From the NCBI RefSeq assembly GCF_900108085.1, contig NZ_FNVR01000015.1, forward strand, positions 35,923 to 99,922: a stretch of 64,000 bases of DNA, given 5' to 3'. The translations under genes and the position numbers were made by a program. Source of the DNA: Algoriphagus boritolerans DSM 17298 = JCM 18970 (lineage in GTDB: Bacteria; Bacteroidota; Bacteroidia; Cytophagales; Cyclobacteriaceae). A model generated the notes under the pieces. That model was not told the DNA's origin and ran no database searches. It saw nothing but the letters and a program-made list of their open reading frames with translations. Below, in pieces: positions 36,642 through 44,762 of this stretch. The first letter of the stretch is position 1. Each line of letters begins with the position of its first letter.

Positions 36642-36905
36642 ATGGAAAACAATCCAATTTTGAAACATCCTTGGAATTACTCTGCAGGAGAGTTGGAAAA
36701 ATTAATGTTTAAACCACTCAGATTTCATGTAGGTGAAATCAAATCAGATGAAGTTAAGGAAATTGTTGAAGGAGTGATTGTTAAAATCATTTTAGCGAGT
36801 AATCCTCCTCATCTACCTGCCGATATTGTGGTTGAATTGGTTGATAATAGTACTATAAGATATTGCATTTTAGAAGTTAAGGGCTTTAGTTATCCCAAAA
36901 ATTGA
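36642..36905 (+). CDS. Small hypothetical protein in defence island
   Basis: 87 residues (ATG 36642; a TTG lies one codon upstream). Sequence MENNPILKHPWNYSAGELEK followed by IVEGVIVKIILASNPPHLPA and STIRYCILEVKGFSYPKN. Mixed alpha/beta, no signal or membrane segment, no family recognised. It follows the nuclease by 43 nt in the same direction and could be an accessory or immunity-type protein of the restriction unit. Confidence 0.55.
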   Translation: MENNPILKHPWNYSAGELEKLMFKPLRFHVGEIKSDEVKEIVEGVIVKIILASNPPHLPADIVVELVDNSTIRYCILEVKGFSYPKN

Positions 36906-36942
36906 ACTAATGATTTTTTGATTCAAGAGGATTTTAACTCTA

Positions 36943-36963
36943 AATTGAATTGAATTGAATTGA
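36943..36963. repeat. AATTG microsatellite (four units)
   Basis: Four tandem AATTG units in the short gap (36906-37009) before the next gene. Could modulate promoter spacing of that gene. Confidence 0.7.
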
Positions 36964-37009
36964 AAATATTTCTTAAACCCATAACTAATTCGTGCAGTTC
37001 TAGCCTAGG

Positions 37010-37759
37010 ATGAAAAAATTTATCGCATATTTTGACTACCTCGGCTTTCGGCAATTCATTGAGAAAAATGATGTCCTAGCCCAGAAGAAAGGGATGAGCC
37101 ACATATTCAGAGAAATTGAACAGGCTATTGCAAAGGAAAAAACAAAAGATGCACGGCATGGAATAATAGCTGATTTAGAGGAAAGTAACTTAAACTGTAT
37201 CAATTTCTCAGACACAATCATTTTTTGGACGGAAGACGATGGCCTGGAGTCATTGAAAGAAATACTTGAAGTTTCATATATCTTTAATTGGAGGACTAAT
37301 TGTTATTTTTTCCCAGCAAGGGGAGCGGTTGTTCATGGCGAACTCGAAGGAGTAGACTTTTCTTATTTGAATGGTAAGGGTAAAAATTATAATATTAATT
37401 CTGTCTATGGAAAGGGTCTAATCTCTGCATATGAAAAAGCTGAATCGCAAAATTGGGCTGGAACTGTTGTGGATCAGTCGATCATTGATTACTTGGAAGC
37501 AAATGGCGAAAGTCCAAAAATTTTTCTGGAACCTTGGTGTGTCCCTCATATGATACCTTATAAGTCCGGATATCTGACAAAAAAGGAATTTGCATTTAAT
37601 CTGGTTAAAGGTGGTTTAAATGATTTAGCATTTGAAAATTGGAGTAATCGAATACAACGCAATTTTGAAAGCTATAATAAAGGACCTCTAGACTCTAGAA
37701 CTGAAGAAAAATTAAAAAATACAATTGAATTTTTAGAAATTTTCAAAAAAATCAGATAA
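37010..37759 (+). CDS. Cyclase-like hypothetical protein
   Basis: 249 residues. Four spaced motifs resemble the class III nucleotidyl-cyclase-like fold: FIAYFDYLGFRQFI (D9 then GF), INFSDTIIFWTEDD (D68), FPARGAVVHGEL (R104-G105) and NSVYGKGLISAYEKAESQNW. This spacing (FxDxLGF … SDTI … RGA…G … GxGLxxAYxxE) is also seen in many proteins annotated only as hypothetical and is similar to the cyclases of the Pycsar anti-phage systems. Both Asp positions fit metal ligands. No TM or TIR effector gene adjoins. Fold assignment is my inference; function unproven. Confidence 0.55.
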   Translation: MKKFIAYFDYLGFRQFIEKNDVLAQKKGMSHIFREIEQAIAKEKTKDARHGIIADLEESNLNCINFSDTIIFWTEDDGLESLKEILEVSYIFNWRTNCYFFPARGAVVHGELEGVDFSYLNGKGKNYNINSVYGKGLISAYEKAESQNWAGTVVDQSIIDYLEANGESPKIFLEPWCVPHMIPYKSGYLTKKEFAFNLVKGGLNDLAFENWSNRIQRNFESYNKGPLDSRTEEKLKNTIEFLEIFKKIR

Positions 37760-37783
37760 AGGTTCAGCTTGAAGATGAATGCC

Positions 37784-39175
37784 TTAAGGATATAACGCAG
37801 CAATACCTAATCTAGCTGTATGAGATGAAAGCTTTTGAAGTATATCAGCAAAAAGTTTATCTTTAGTTTTCATGATTACTTTGAATTTACACTTATTAAT
37901 CAAGTCACTTTCATTAATTGTCTGAAATTTGTAAAAATCAAAAATTGCCATTTGTGGTTTTTCAATTCCTTCTATCTGTATTGGATGTAAAAAAGAATAA
38001 AATGCCTCTCCTTTAAAGTAAGTATCCTTAATTTTTTTGTCGTAATCTAACATTACACCTCCTACAATCCTTGACTGAAGTTGTTTCTTTTTTCCTGCGA
38101 AATCGCAAGGCGGAGTAACTTCAATAGCAATTCGCTTTATAACTTTAGGGACGTCAATTTCATTTCCGACGGTATCTTTACCTTTTTCTTTAAAATCTTT
38201 GTGATCTTCTAATTTGATTTCGATATCCTTGTTGTAAAAACTTTTAAAATAAATTTGATTTTGATTTTCTAATACCTCATAAATGTTTCCAGGGAGCGCT
38301 ATATCTTGTGACAGATTTTGAAAATCCAACAGTAACAGAGAATTAAGTTTTGAAAACACTCTCGTTTTCCCGTTACTCGAGTCATATTTTAACTTATTTG
38401 GATTTAAAAATAGATCTTTTATGTCATTATGGTTATTTGAAATTTCAACTTGTAGAGAATCCATCAATGACTTAACTAGATCCTTTTGTAAAAATGGATT
38501 AACTTGGTTTAAGAGTGTATTAACTGCATCCTTTGCTTGTACGGAACTATCTTTAGGAATTATATTTACTGGTATTCCTGTATAATTGCATGCTAAATTG
38601 AACAAAACAGCTTCGAGATGCTTGTTTTTTTCTTCATTGGATTCAAATAAATTGTATAATGTAGATATCGTTTTATCTGACCCTTTTTTTACTGCTTTAT
38701 TCCATTCAACAAAGAAAGAAGATGAAACATCATTTTCTAGCATTTCTTCTAGTTCGGTTAAAACACCTTGATAGTTTCCTTGTTTTTTAAATTTTGTTTT
38801 ATCCAAAGGAATGACAAATAGCGGAAGTGTAAATGGGTTGTTTTTTAGAAAAATCTTTGAACAGAAATCTTCAAAATGGTTTATATGTTTTGTCCATAAA
38901 ACAATTCCATAAGTGCCAAAATTTTCACCTATAATAGACTTAAAATATTTTCTTATTAACGCAATATTATCTGTGCTGCTCCTCGAATCATCAAGATATA
39001 AATCAAGAAATATTATTTTCCTATTGTTAAAAGGAATTGTCTTCTTTTCAACTTCTGAAGGCGAATAGTATTTTACCCAAATATCTTTTTGATCTTCTAA
39101 ATAGGAGATTAAATCTTTAACTTCTTCAAAATCATCGTCAATAACCAATGAACTCGTTATAAATTCCTGTAACAT
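37784..39175 (-). CDS. Receiver-like protein with unknown C-terminal region, partner of the kinase
   Basis: 463 residues. The N-terminus has a receiver-like fold: acidic cluster SLVIDDDFEEVKDL (D13-D15), strand with a candidate phospho-Asp in KIIFLDLYLDDS (D58), and strand YGIVLWTKH with T95-K96 in place of the conserved Thr and Lys. Middle helices and then a beta-rich C-terminal half with VTPPCDFAGKKKQLQSRIVG and FYSFLHPIQIEGIEKPQMAI follow; no DNA-binding domain is visible, so the output is unknown and could be an effector. It starts 26 nt after the stop of the kinase-like gene on the same strand. AT-rich, unlike the flanking core genes. Confidence 0.7.
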   Translation of the reverse strand: MLQEFITSSLVIDDDFEEVKDLISYLEDQKDIWVKYYSPSEVEKKTIPFNNRKIIFLDLYLDDSRSSTDNIALIRKYFKSIIGENFGTYGIVLWTKHINHFEDFCSKIFLKNNPFTLPLFVIPLDKTKFKKQGNYQGVLTELEEMLENDVSSSFFVEWNKAVKKGSDKTISTLYNLFESNEEKNKHLEAVLFNLACNYTGIPVNIIPKDSSVQAKDAVNTLLNQVNPFLQKDLVKSLMDSLQVEISNNHNDIKDLFLNPNKLKYDSSNGKTRVFSKLNSLLLLDFQNLSQDIALPGNIYEVLENQNQIYFKSFYNKDIEIKLEDHKDFKEKGKDTVGNEIDVPKVIKRIAIEVTPPCDFAGKKKQLQSRIVGGVMLDYDKKIKDTYFKGEAFYSFLHPIQIEGIEKPQMAIFDFYKFQTINESDLINKCKFKVIMKTKDKLFADILQKLSSHTARLGIAALYP

Positions 39176-39201
39176 ACCTATTTTTTTTGACTTTATTTTT
39201 T

Positions 39202-41295
39202 TTATTTTGGAAAACAGAGAGCAACAATTGCTTTAGTGACTTTATTATCTCTAACAGGCGTTGGAAAATCAATTTCATTTTCATCTGAAATTAGTAATAG
39301 TTTACCTTTCATTGCTATCATCATTTCTTTCGCTACATGAAGTCCTAACCCAGAACCTATATTGTGTGGCTTTCCAGTTTGAAAAGGCTCTATAGCCACA
39401 TCCAAGGGCAAATTAAATCCTGGACCGTTGTCGGAAACAATTATTGAGTTGTATCCTTTGATTTGATCTGTAATGTAAACAGATATATATTTATCAGTTT
39501 TTCTTGCATAACTTAACCAAAAAATCGAATTATCCAATAAATTAGTCAAAACTGAAATTGATTCAGCTTTGGCAAGGTATGCTTCTAACGATGTTGAATT
39601 TTTATTTGTTATAATATTGATGGAATGATCCAAAAATCTAAATTCATAATTATCTAATGCAATTGAAACAATTTCGCTTAATTTATTTAATCGAATATCT
39701 GACTTTTTAAGCATCGCAGAATATCCTCGGATAATTTTTTCCAACGATAATGATATTCGAATTGCTTTATCCTTGTCATTTCTTTCAATGCAACCAGTAA
39801 GCTCAGCAATTAACTTTTCTAATTCATGAATTACAATTCCTAAATTAAGTCCAGCGTTTGCGCTTTTTATGAGTACTTCTTTTACCTCTTTGTATTGGTC
39901 ATTAATTCTATATAGATATTTTAATATCTCATTTTTAATTTCTTTATTATCAACTTTATTTTCGACGATTGCCATTACTTCATTTAAGTCTGATAGTACG
40001 GGCTCAATAGATCGATGTTTTTTATAAAGATTCGTGAGTATTGTTTTATCTGTATTTCTCTCACGCACAATTAATGAAAGCGCATAGTTTACTGCTTCAA
40101 CAAAATCAAAATAATGTTCGTTTTCAATAAAACCCTCTCTATTTGTTTTTTCAATTAGTCCTGTGCTTGAGTCTCTTTTAATTTTTACCGAACCTATTAC
40201 TATATTATTACTAACGTTTCCTCCAACTCTATGAACTCTTTTTAAGTCAATTCCTAACCAATCATTATCTCTTTCTCCATAGTTATAGACTCTAACGCCA
40301 TCTCTATAGACTCTCACTCCTCCGTTTTCTCGTAAATAAGTTTTCAATGCTGCCTTTTCAGTATTTACATAGCTAAAAATTTGTGCATCGGTATCAAAAA
40401 TAACTATATCAAATTCAATTGTACCTACTTCGCTCTCATTTAGATCGATATCTATAAATTTCCTAGTCTCCGAATTCCATTTTTTAATTATTTTATCTTC
40501 AGCTAATAGATCTTTCAATTCGATTTTTCTACCTGAATCAATTCTATCAAGGGTGCTCCATGGTTTAAATTCATATTTAAACTCTACTATTTCCCCACCT
40601 CGCATTTTGCAATGACCAAAATAAAGAGCATTGTTTTTTATATCTTCAAAATCGGGTAGTCCTTCAAATACATTAGTATTACTTTTTACTAGAACACGGA
40701 ATGTATCATTTCCATCTGAAAATGGGCTATTTAGGGAAGTGATGTTTCTATAAACTTCCCGAAGTTGACGCCTATCCCAATCAGTTTTAAGATCTTTAAT
40801 TATTATTTTCGTTCCAGTTGAATTTAAAAAGGTTTTTGGCTTTGTATTTTCAATTAAATCAATAGTAAAATCTTTAATAGCTTTAGCTTCGTATAATTTA
40901 TTCCAATCGATAAACAATTCTATTTCTTCATTTTGTTTAGTTTTGGAAACCAATTGAATTTTACTTCCAAGCTTATGAATACTTAATCTTCCTATTCCCT
41001 TTTCACCTAAGGGTATTCTGTTGCATTGATTAGGTTCAAGTTTCTTCTTTTTACTATCTGTACCCACAACAAGCCATACTTTTTCGATCACATCTTTATT
41101 CATCCCGAAACCATCATCCTCAATTGCAAGTGATATTAATTTTCCGTTTTGAAAGTTAAACTCAACAATACAAAGCCCTGCACACGCATCATATGAATTT
41201 TTTATCAATTCAAACAAAGCTATGCTCTCATTTTTTATCAGATCTTCTCCAAGATGTGATAGAATTCTCGGTGATATTGAAAAATTTACTTCCAC
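39202..41295 (-). CDS. Dual ATPase: Hsp90/MutL-like GHKL domain plus histidine-kinase core
   Basis: 697 residues with two separate Bergerat-fold sites. The N-terminal one: N33 SYDA, D60 DGFGMN, GEKGIGRLS (97-105), as in Hsp90/MutL/MORC-type ATPases, followed by a beta-rich S5-like middle region (to about 370). The second is a histidine kinase: phosphoacceptor-like His490 in GIVIHELEKLIAEL, N-box NLLDNSIFWL (585-594), G1 SDNGPGF (621-627), G2 GSGLGLHVAKEMM (647-659). No transmembrane or periplasmic sensor, so it is cytoplasmic. The stop of the upstream methylase gene overlaps its start by 10 nt. Likely senses something on DNA or nucleotide and signals to the receiver protein. AT-rich. Confidence 0.88.
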   Translation of the reverse strand: MEVNFSISPRILSHLGEDLIKNESIALFELIKNSYDACAGLCIVEFNFQNGKLISLAIEDDGFGMNKDVIEKVWLVVGTDSKKKKLEPNQCNRIPLGEKGIGRLSIHKLGSKIQLVSKTKQNEEIELFIDWNKLYEAKAIKDFTIDLIENTKPKTFLNSTGTKIIIKDLKTDWDRRQLREVYRNITSLNSPFSDGNDTFRVLVKSNTNVFEGLPDFEDIKNNALYFGHCKMRGGEIVEFKYEFKPWSTLDRIDSGRKIELKDLLAEDKIIKKWNSETRKFIDIDLNESEVGTIEFDIVIFDTDAQIFSYVNTEKAALKTYLRENGGVRVYRDGVRVYNYGERDNDWLGIDLKRVHRVGGNVSNNIVIGSVKIKRDSSTGLIEKTNREGFIENEHYFDFVEAVNYALSLIVRERNTDKTILTNLYKKHRSIEPVLSDLNEVMAIVENKVDNKEIKNEILKYLYRINDQYKEVKEVLIKSANAGLNLGIVIHELEKLIAELTGCIERNDKDKAIRISLSLEKIIRGYSAMLKKSDIRLNKLSEIVSIALDNYEFRFLDHSINIITNKNSTSLEAYLAKAESISVLTNLLDNSIFWLSYARKTDKYISVYITDQIKGYNSIIVSDNGPGFNLPLDVAIEPFQTGKPHNIGSGLGLHVAKEMMIAMKGKLLLISDENEIDFPTPVRDNKVTKAIVALCFPK

Positions 41296-42344
41296 TTATG
41301 GTTTTGAATTATAGCCTCTCCAATTGCTGTCGCATATTTCGGTGGAACGGCATTCCCTATCATTCGTGCGATATTGGCGATGCTTGTTCCTTTGAATTTG
41401 TATGTAAGAGGAAATGATTGTAAAGTAGCACCTTCTCTGATCGATATGGCTCGATCTTCAAATGGATGGACAAATCTGCCATTTGAAATACTGGAAAATT
41501 TAGTGGTAATAGTGGGTGCTGGGCGATTCCACCATAGTCTTCCAAACGTATCTTTAAAAGAATCGTCTTTGCCAATAAAGCAATTTAGCTGTAGCTCAGG
41601 GTCGTTCGCAAAATCAAGCCTATTACCTCCGTCCTTTTTAATTTTTTTTAAACGTCTTTTGTTAATTTCGGTGATGTTTGGAACTGTATGGAGAAAGTCA
41701 GTTTCATCTCGGTGTCCGGCTTCTATCATTGGAAATCCATTGAGAACTCCTAAGACGTCTTTTACTAATTTCCTTGGGCCCTTTTTTTCAATAGGCTTGA
41801 TTTCATCTTGGGAAACTCTGGAGGCAATTAAGGTAAATCTTTTTCTACTTTGTGGGACGCCGTAGTCATTTACATTATGAACTTTAAAATGAGGTGTGCC
41901 ATAACCGTTTTCCTTTAACCAGTCAATAAACTCGTTTAGTCCGCTTTCTTCGTTTCTCCTGAGAACACCTGGAACATTTTCCACGACTACATATCCAGGT
42001 CTGAAATATTTCACAAACCGAGAGAATTCTACCAGTAGATTCTTTGATTTAACAGATTTGGTTTTATCGGTATTAATGATGCTCCAAAACTGACATGGAC
42101 TGCATCCAATTAAGATAAGATCGTCGTCATTTTTTTGTAAAGAAAGTTTATGCTCCAATTCGTTTTCGCTAAGTTCGAATACATCAGCTAAAATGAATTG
42201 AGCGTCCTTGATATTGGCTTCATAGGTATCTTGGCAGTTTTTGTCAAAGTCTATTCCTGCAAGAATCTGGATTCCAGCTTCCTGCATGCCATAGCTCATC
42301 CCGCCTCCAGAACAGAAGAAATCGACAGCTTTTAATTTTTTCAT
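41286..42344 (-). CDS. DNA cytosine-5 methyltransferase (second, DUF-associated)
   Basis: 352 residues. Motif I VDFFCSGGGMSYGM (SAM), motif IV GCSPCQFWSI with catalytic Cys84, motif VI VVENVPGVLRR (Glu122), motif VIII YGVPQSRKRF, a target-recognition region about 180-285, then RPAPTITTKF, IREGATLQSFP (motif IX) and MIGNAVPPKYA (motif X). The short TRD-like region and CSGGGMSYGM variant put it away from the CCWGG type; target unknown. First gene of the tight methylase-kinase-receiver trio on the minus strand. Confidence 0.93.
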   Translation of the reverse strand: MKKLKAVDFFCSGGGMSYGMQEAGIQILAGIDFDKNCQDTYEANIKDAQFILADVFELSENELEHKLSLQKNDDDLILIGCSPCQFWSIINTDKTKSVKSKNLLVEFSRFVKYFRPGYVVVENVPGVLRRNEESGLNEFIDWLKENGYGTPHFKVHNVNDYGVPQSRKRFTLIASRVSQDEIKPIEKKGPRKLVKDVLGVLNGFPMIEAGHRDETDFLHTVPNITEINKRRLKKIKKDGGNRLDFANDPELQLNCFIGKDDSFKDTFGRLWWNRPAPTITTKFSSISNGRFVHPFEDRAISIREGATLQSFPLTYKFKGTSIANIARMIGNAVPPKYATAIGEAIIQNHKWK

Positions 42345-42482
42345 TCTACAAAAATAATCTTAAAGCTAACCTGTAAAACCATTTTTACAAATGTGGATTT
42401 TGAAAACTACAAATCGATTAGAGACCAATTTTCCCAGAAACAATCCCCTCATTGTTTATTATTTAAACGTTTTAGTTATGGA

Positions 42483-42770
42483 TTAAGTACATTCAGGCAA
42501 ACTGAGTAGGTTATTTGGTTCTTCCCCGTCATTTTTTGTTTTTAGGTATTTTCTGCCAGACCTACTGGTAGATATAATTACATCAACTTTGCTTCCACCT
42601 CGATAGACATAAAATGCGTACTCTCCTTTTTCTATTGAGCGGATTGCTTCATCAAGGGTAAGCTTCCATCGGGTTCCGGAAGAGTTCTTTCCGCCGATGT
42701 GGGTTATCCTTTCTTGTGGGTTTTGTCTGTCATCTTTATTGATGCAGAGAATTTCATGTGAGCTTGACAT
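42483..42770 (-). CDS. DUF3892-family protein
   Basis: 95 residues from the ATG at 42770. ERITHIGGKNSSGTRWKLTL, AIRSIEKGEYAFYVYRGG and KYLKTKNDGEEPNN ending LLSLPEC are the family's characteristic stretches. DUF3892 is a small widespread domain of unknown function. It lies between the XRE regulator and the methylase, all on the minus strand, so it may belong to the same transcription unit (139 nt before the methylase). Confidence 0.8.
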   Translation of the reverse strand: MSSSHEILCINKDDRQNPQERITHIGGKNSSGTRWKLTLDEAIRSIEKGEYAFYVYRGGSKVDVIISTSRSGRKYLKTKNDGEEPNNLLSLPECT

Positions 42771-42934
42771 AGATGTGGTTATTTGGTTGATCACAAGAAA
42801 AGCAATAAAACGGAACGAAAAATACCCAGTACTGGGTATTTTCGCATTTTTAAAGCACTGATTTTGTATTAATTTGAATTTTTATTCAGCAAACTCGCCC
42901 ATCCTTTGAACCAATTGTAAGAAATCCGAAACTT

Positions 42935-43381
42935 TCACTTCCCAGTTTTCATCCTCTTTACCTCCTCAGCCAAATCAATCACCGTCTTAGTCAGCATCTC
43001 AATTTGAGCCGTCTTCTTCTGATCATCCTGAAGATACTTTTCTAGCAGTTGAAAAAGTTGGTCGACAGAACCGTTATTAATTTGCGGCTTAAAATGTTGG
43101 GTTGAAGAATTGTCTCTAAAAGTATTGTGATTTTGAATATAATAAATAGTTTTTTCGTCGTTAAAATTCTTAATAAACTCTGGTGTGACACCCAGTTTTT
43201 CTGCCACAATTTTCAAGGTTTCCTCATCGATTTCTTCTGAGTTTTCCAATTGCGACATTTTTTGCTGACTCCACCCGCAGTCTTCTGCCAATGCCAATTG
43301 CTTAACACCAATTATTTCTCTTGTTCGCTTTAGGTTATTTCCATGGTGAACATAACCTCTGTCTTTTTTTGCTTCGCTCAT
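42935..43381 (-). CDS. XRE-family regulator of the second island module
   Basis: 148 residues. N-terminal helix-turn-helix KRTREIIGVKQLALAEDCGW then SQQKMSQLENSEEIDEETLK, followed by a C-terminal coiled-coil-like helix (VDQLFQLLEKYLQDDQKKTA). The start at 43381 is preceded by the nested palindrome at 43408-43438, well placed for autoregulation. First gene of the minus-strand part of the island; probably controls itself and possibly the methylase-kinase-receiver trio. Confidence 0.85.
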   Translation of the reverse strand: MSEAKKDRGYVHHGNNLKRTREIIGVKQLALAEDCGWSQQKMSQLENSEEIDEETLKIVAEKLGVTPEFIKNFNDEKTIYYIQNHNTFRDNSSTQHFKPQINNGSVDQLFQLLEKYLQDDQKKTAQIEMLTKTVIDLAEEVKRMKTGK

Positions 43382-43407
43382 GGTAGAAAGTTAAAAATTT
43401 AACCTGT

Positions 43408-43438
43408 GGTAAGATACCATAGACTATGGTTTTTTACC
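43408..43438 (-). promoter_or_regulatory. Nested palindromic operator upstream of the XRE gene
   Basis: Two concentric inverted repeats with equal 3-base spacers: outer arms GGTAA (43408) and TTACC (43434), inner arms ACCATA (43416) and TATGGT (43425) around GAC. It ends 27 bases before the XRE start codon. Such symmetrical arms fit binding by a dimeric or tetrameric XRE repressor. Confidence 0.7.
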
Positions 43439-43829
43439 GAATAAATTATTCACATTTTTGGATTAAGCAGTTTTGACCAGCTTTACTGTGGTAATTTACA
43501 TTATTCACAGGAGAATTTATAATCGTAGTTATCAGATTGCTGTTAATTGCTGACAATGAGTGTCCTAAAAATATTGATCTAAATGCATTTAGAACTGACC
43601 ACATATTATTCCTTTAAAGTTGCTTCGCTCGTGACTGGAATTGCTGTGGATTTTTCTTATGCTTTAAATCTTGGACCCTTACGTGGTTTACTTATTAATC
43701 TCTTTGAAGGGAAAGTTGGTTTAACCGGTGTTGATCGGATCTATCCCCTGAAACCCAAGAATCCGATTTAAAACTTAACACACTTTTTCTCTCTGATTGC
43801 TTCGCTGCGGCGGACTACCACTATTGATC

Positions 43830-43995
43830 AGGGATTGACGACCACGTCATTGCGAGAAGGTTGATTCCCGATAAAAAGAGCTCTTGAGGGGATTAAACCG
43901 ACGAGGCAATCTCATAATGATAAGACTGCTTCTCCGCCTGAGGCGGATCGCAGTGACGAGAACCTATTGCTTTGCCGCCTTGGAGAAGGCACGGT
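43830..43995. repeat. Intergenic repeat of the 'CATTGCGAG … GCAGTGACGAG' type
   Basis: The block has the phrases CGTCATTGCGAGAAGG, GACGAGGCAATCTCATAATG and CGGATCGCAGTGACGAG, with the palindrome CCGCCTGAGGCGG. Repeats with these words are widespread in Bacteroidota genomes. It marks the boundary between the defence island and the TlpA-SusCD locus. 43439-43829 holds only a doubtful 62-codon frame (43583-43771); 43996-44389 shows GAAGTACCA-type low-complexity repeats and no gene. Confidence 0.55.
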
Positions 43996-44389
43996 GGAAA
44001 TGTTTATTTCCTTGTTGTACGAAGTACCAAGTACCATTACTAATGTACCAAATACGAAGTACCATGTACCAAGATATTTGGAAAGCAGACCGAAATCCGC
44101 AATCCGAAATCCGCAATTTCAAATTCAACTGAAATGAAAGTCCTCAATATTATCAATCCTATCGGAGTCCAGGTCTCCTTCAAGCAGATCCAAAAGAATC
44201 TGATTAAAAACCCTACCTGATTTTCTTTTTTGCCGATCAAGAGGATGCGCAGCCTCGAGCAGATCGGTTACCACACAATCACGTCAGCAAGCTCTGAATA
44301 GCCGGTCGCGCTGACAATTCATTCTATTTATTCATTAGTTGTATTGACTTGGCTCATACGGGGTCAGGGAGGAAGAGTATTGGGTAAAT

Positions 44390-44700
44390 TCTTGAGATAT
44401 GCTTCGCGAGATACTTGTTGAGATACGCTTCGCGATAAGAATAGAGATATGCCAAGCGAAAAACGATTGAGATACGCTTTGCGAGATAGGGGAGCGCAAT
44501 TGGTTCGAATCTCTAAAATCTCAATTTGAGATTTTGGAAGTTCAGAATAAATCTAGCAGTAGCTAAATATCTCACTCCGAGGTACGAGGAGTGTATTTCG
44601 CGCAAGCCTATTTCGCATTAGCGTATCTCAGCATAGCTACTATTTCTCGACCGCAGGGAGCTTATCTCGCGTCAGCATATTTCGCGCTAGCGTATCTCAA
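44390..44700. repeat. Array of GAGATACGCTTCGC / TATTTCGCGCTAGC words
   Basis: Left half: GAGATATGCTTCGCGAGATAC, GAGATACGCTTCGCGATAAG, GAGATATGCCAAGCG, GAGATACGCTTTGCGAGATA. Right half, opposite orientation: TATTTCGCGCAAGCC, TATTTCGCATTAGCGTATC, TATCTCGCGTCAGCATATT, TTCGCGCTAGCGTATCTCA. Spacing is irregular (about 20-45). Similar words are at 20.1 kb and at 44.88-44.95 kb. Not a CRISPR: no constant repeat/spacer unit. Confidence 0.65.
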
Positions 44701-44762
44701 TTTCTTCCTTCTTCATCCTCAAATACCCTTCAATTCAATCCGACTACTAACACCTAAAAAGC

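Noticed and set aside
37784..41295. Identity with the Detocs phosphorelay defence system
   Set aside because: Detocs has a TPR-bearing kinase and two receiver proteins; here there is an Hsp90-like ATPase, one receiver-like protein and a methylase.
43583..43771. 62-codon frame as a gene
   Set aside because: No family signal, no conserved motif, and it sits in a repeat-rich gap; probably chance.
44390..44700. Possible CRISPR array
   Set aside because: Words are short, in both orientations, spacing is irregular, and no constant repeat/spacer unit or cas gene exists.
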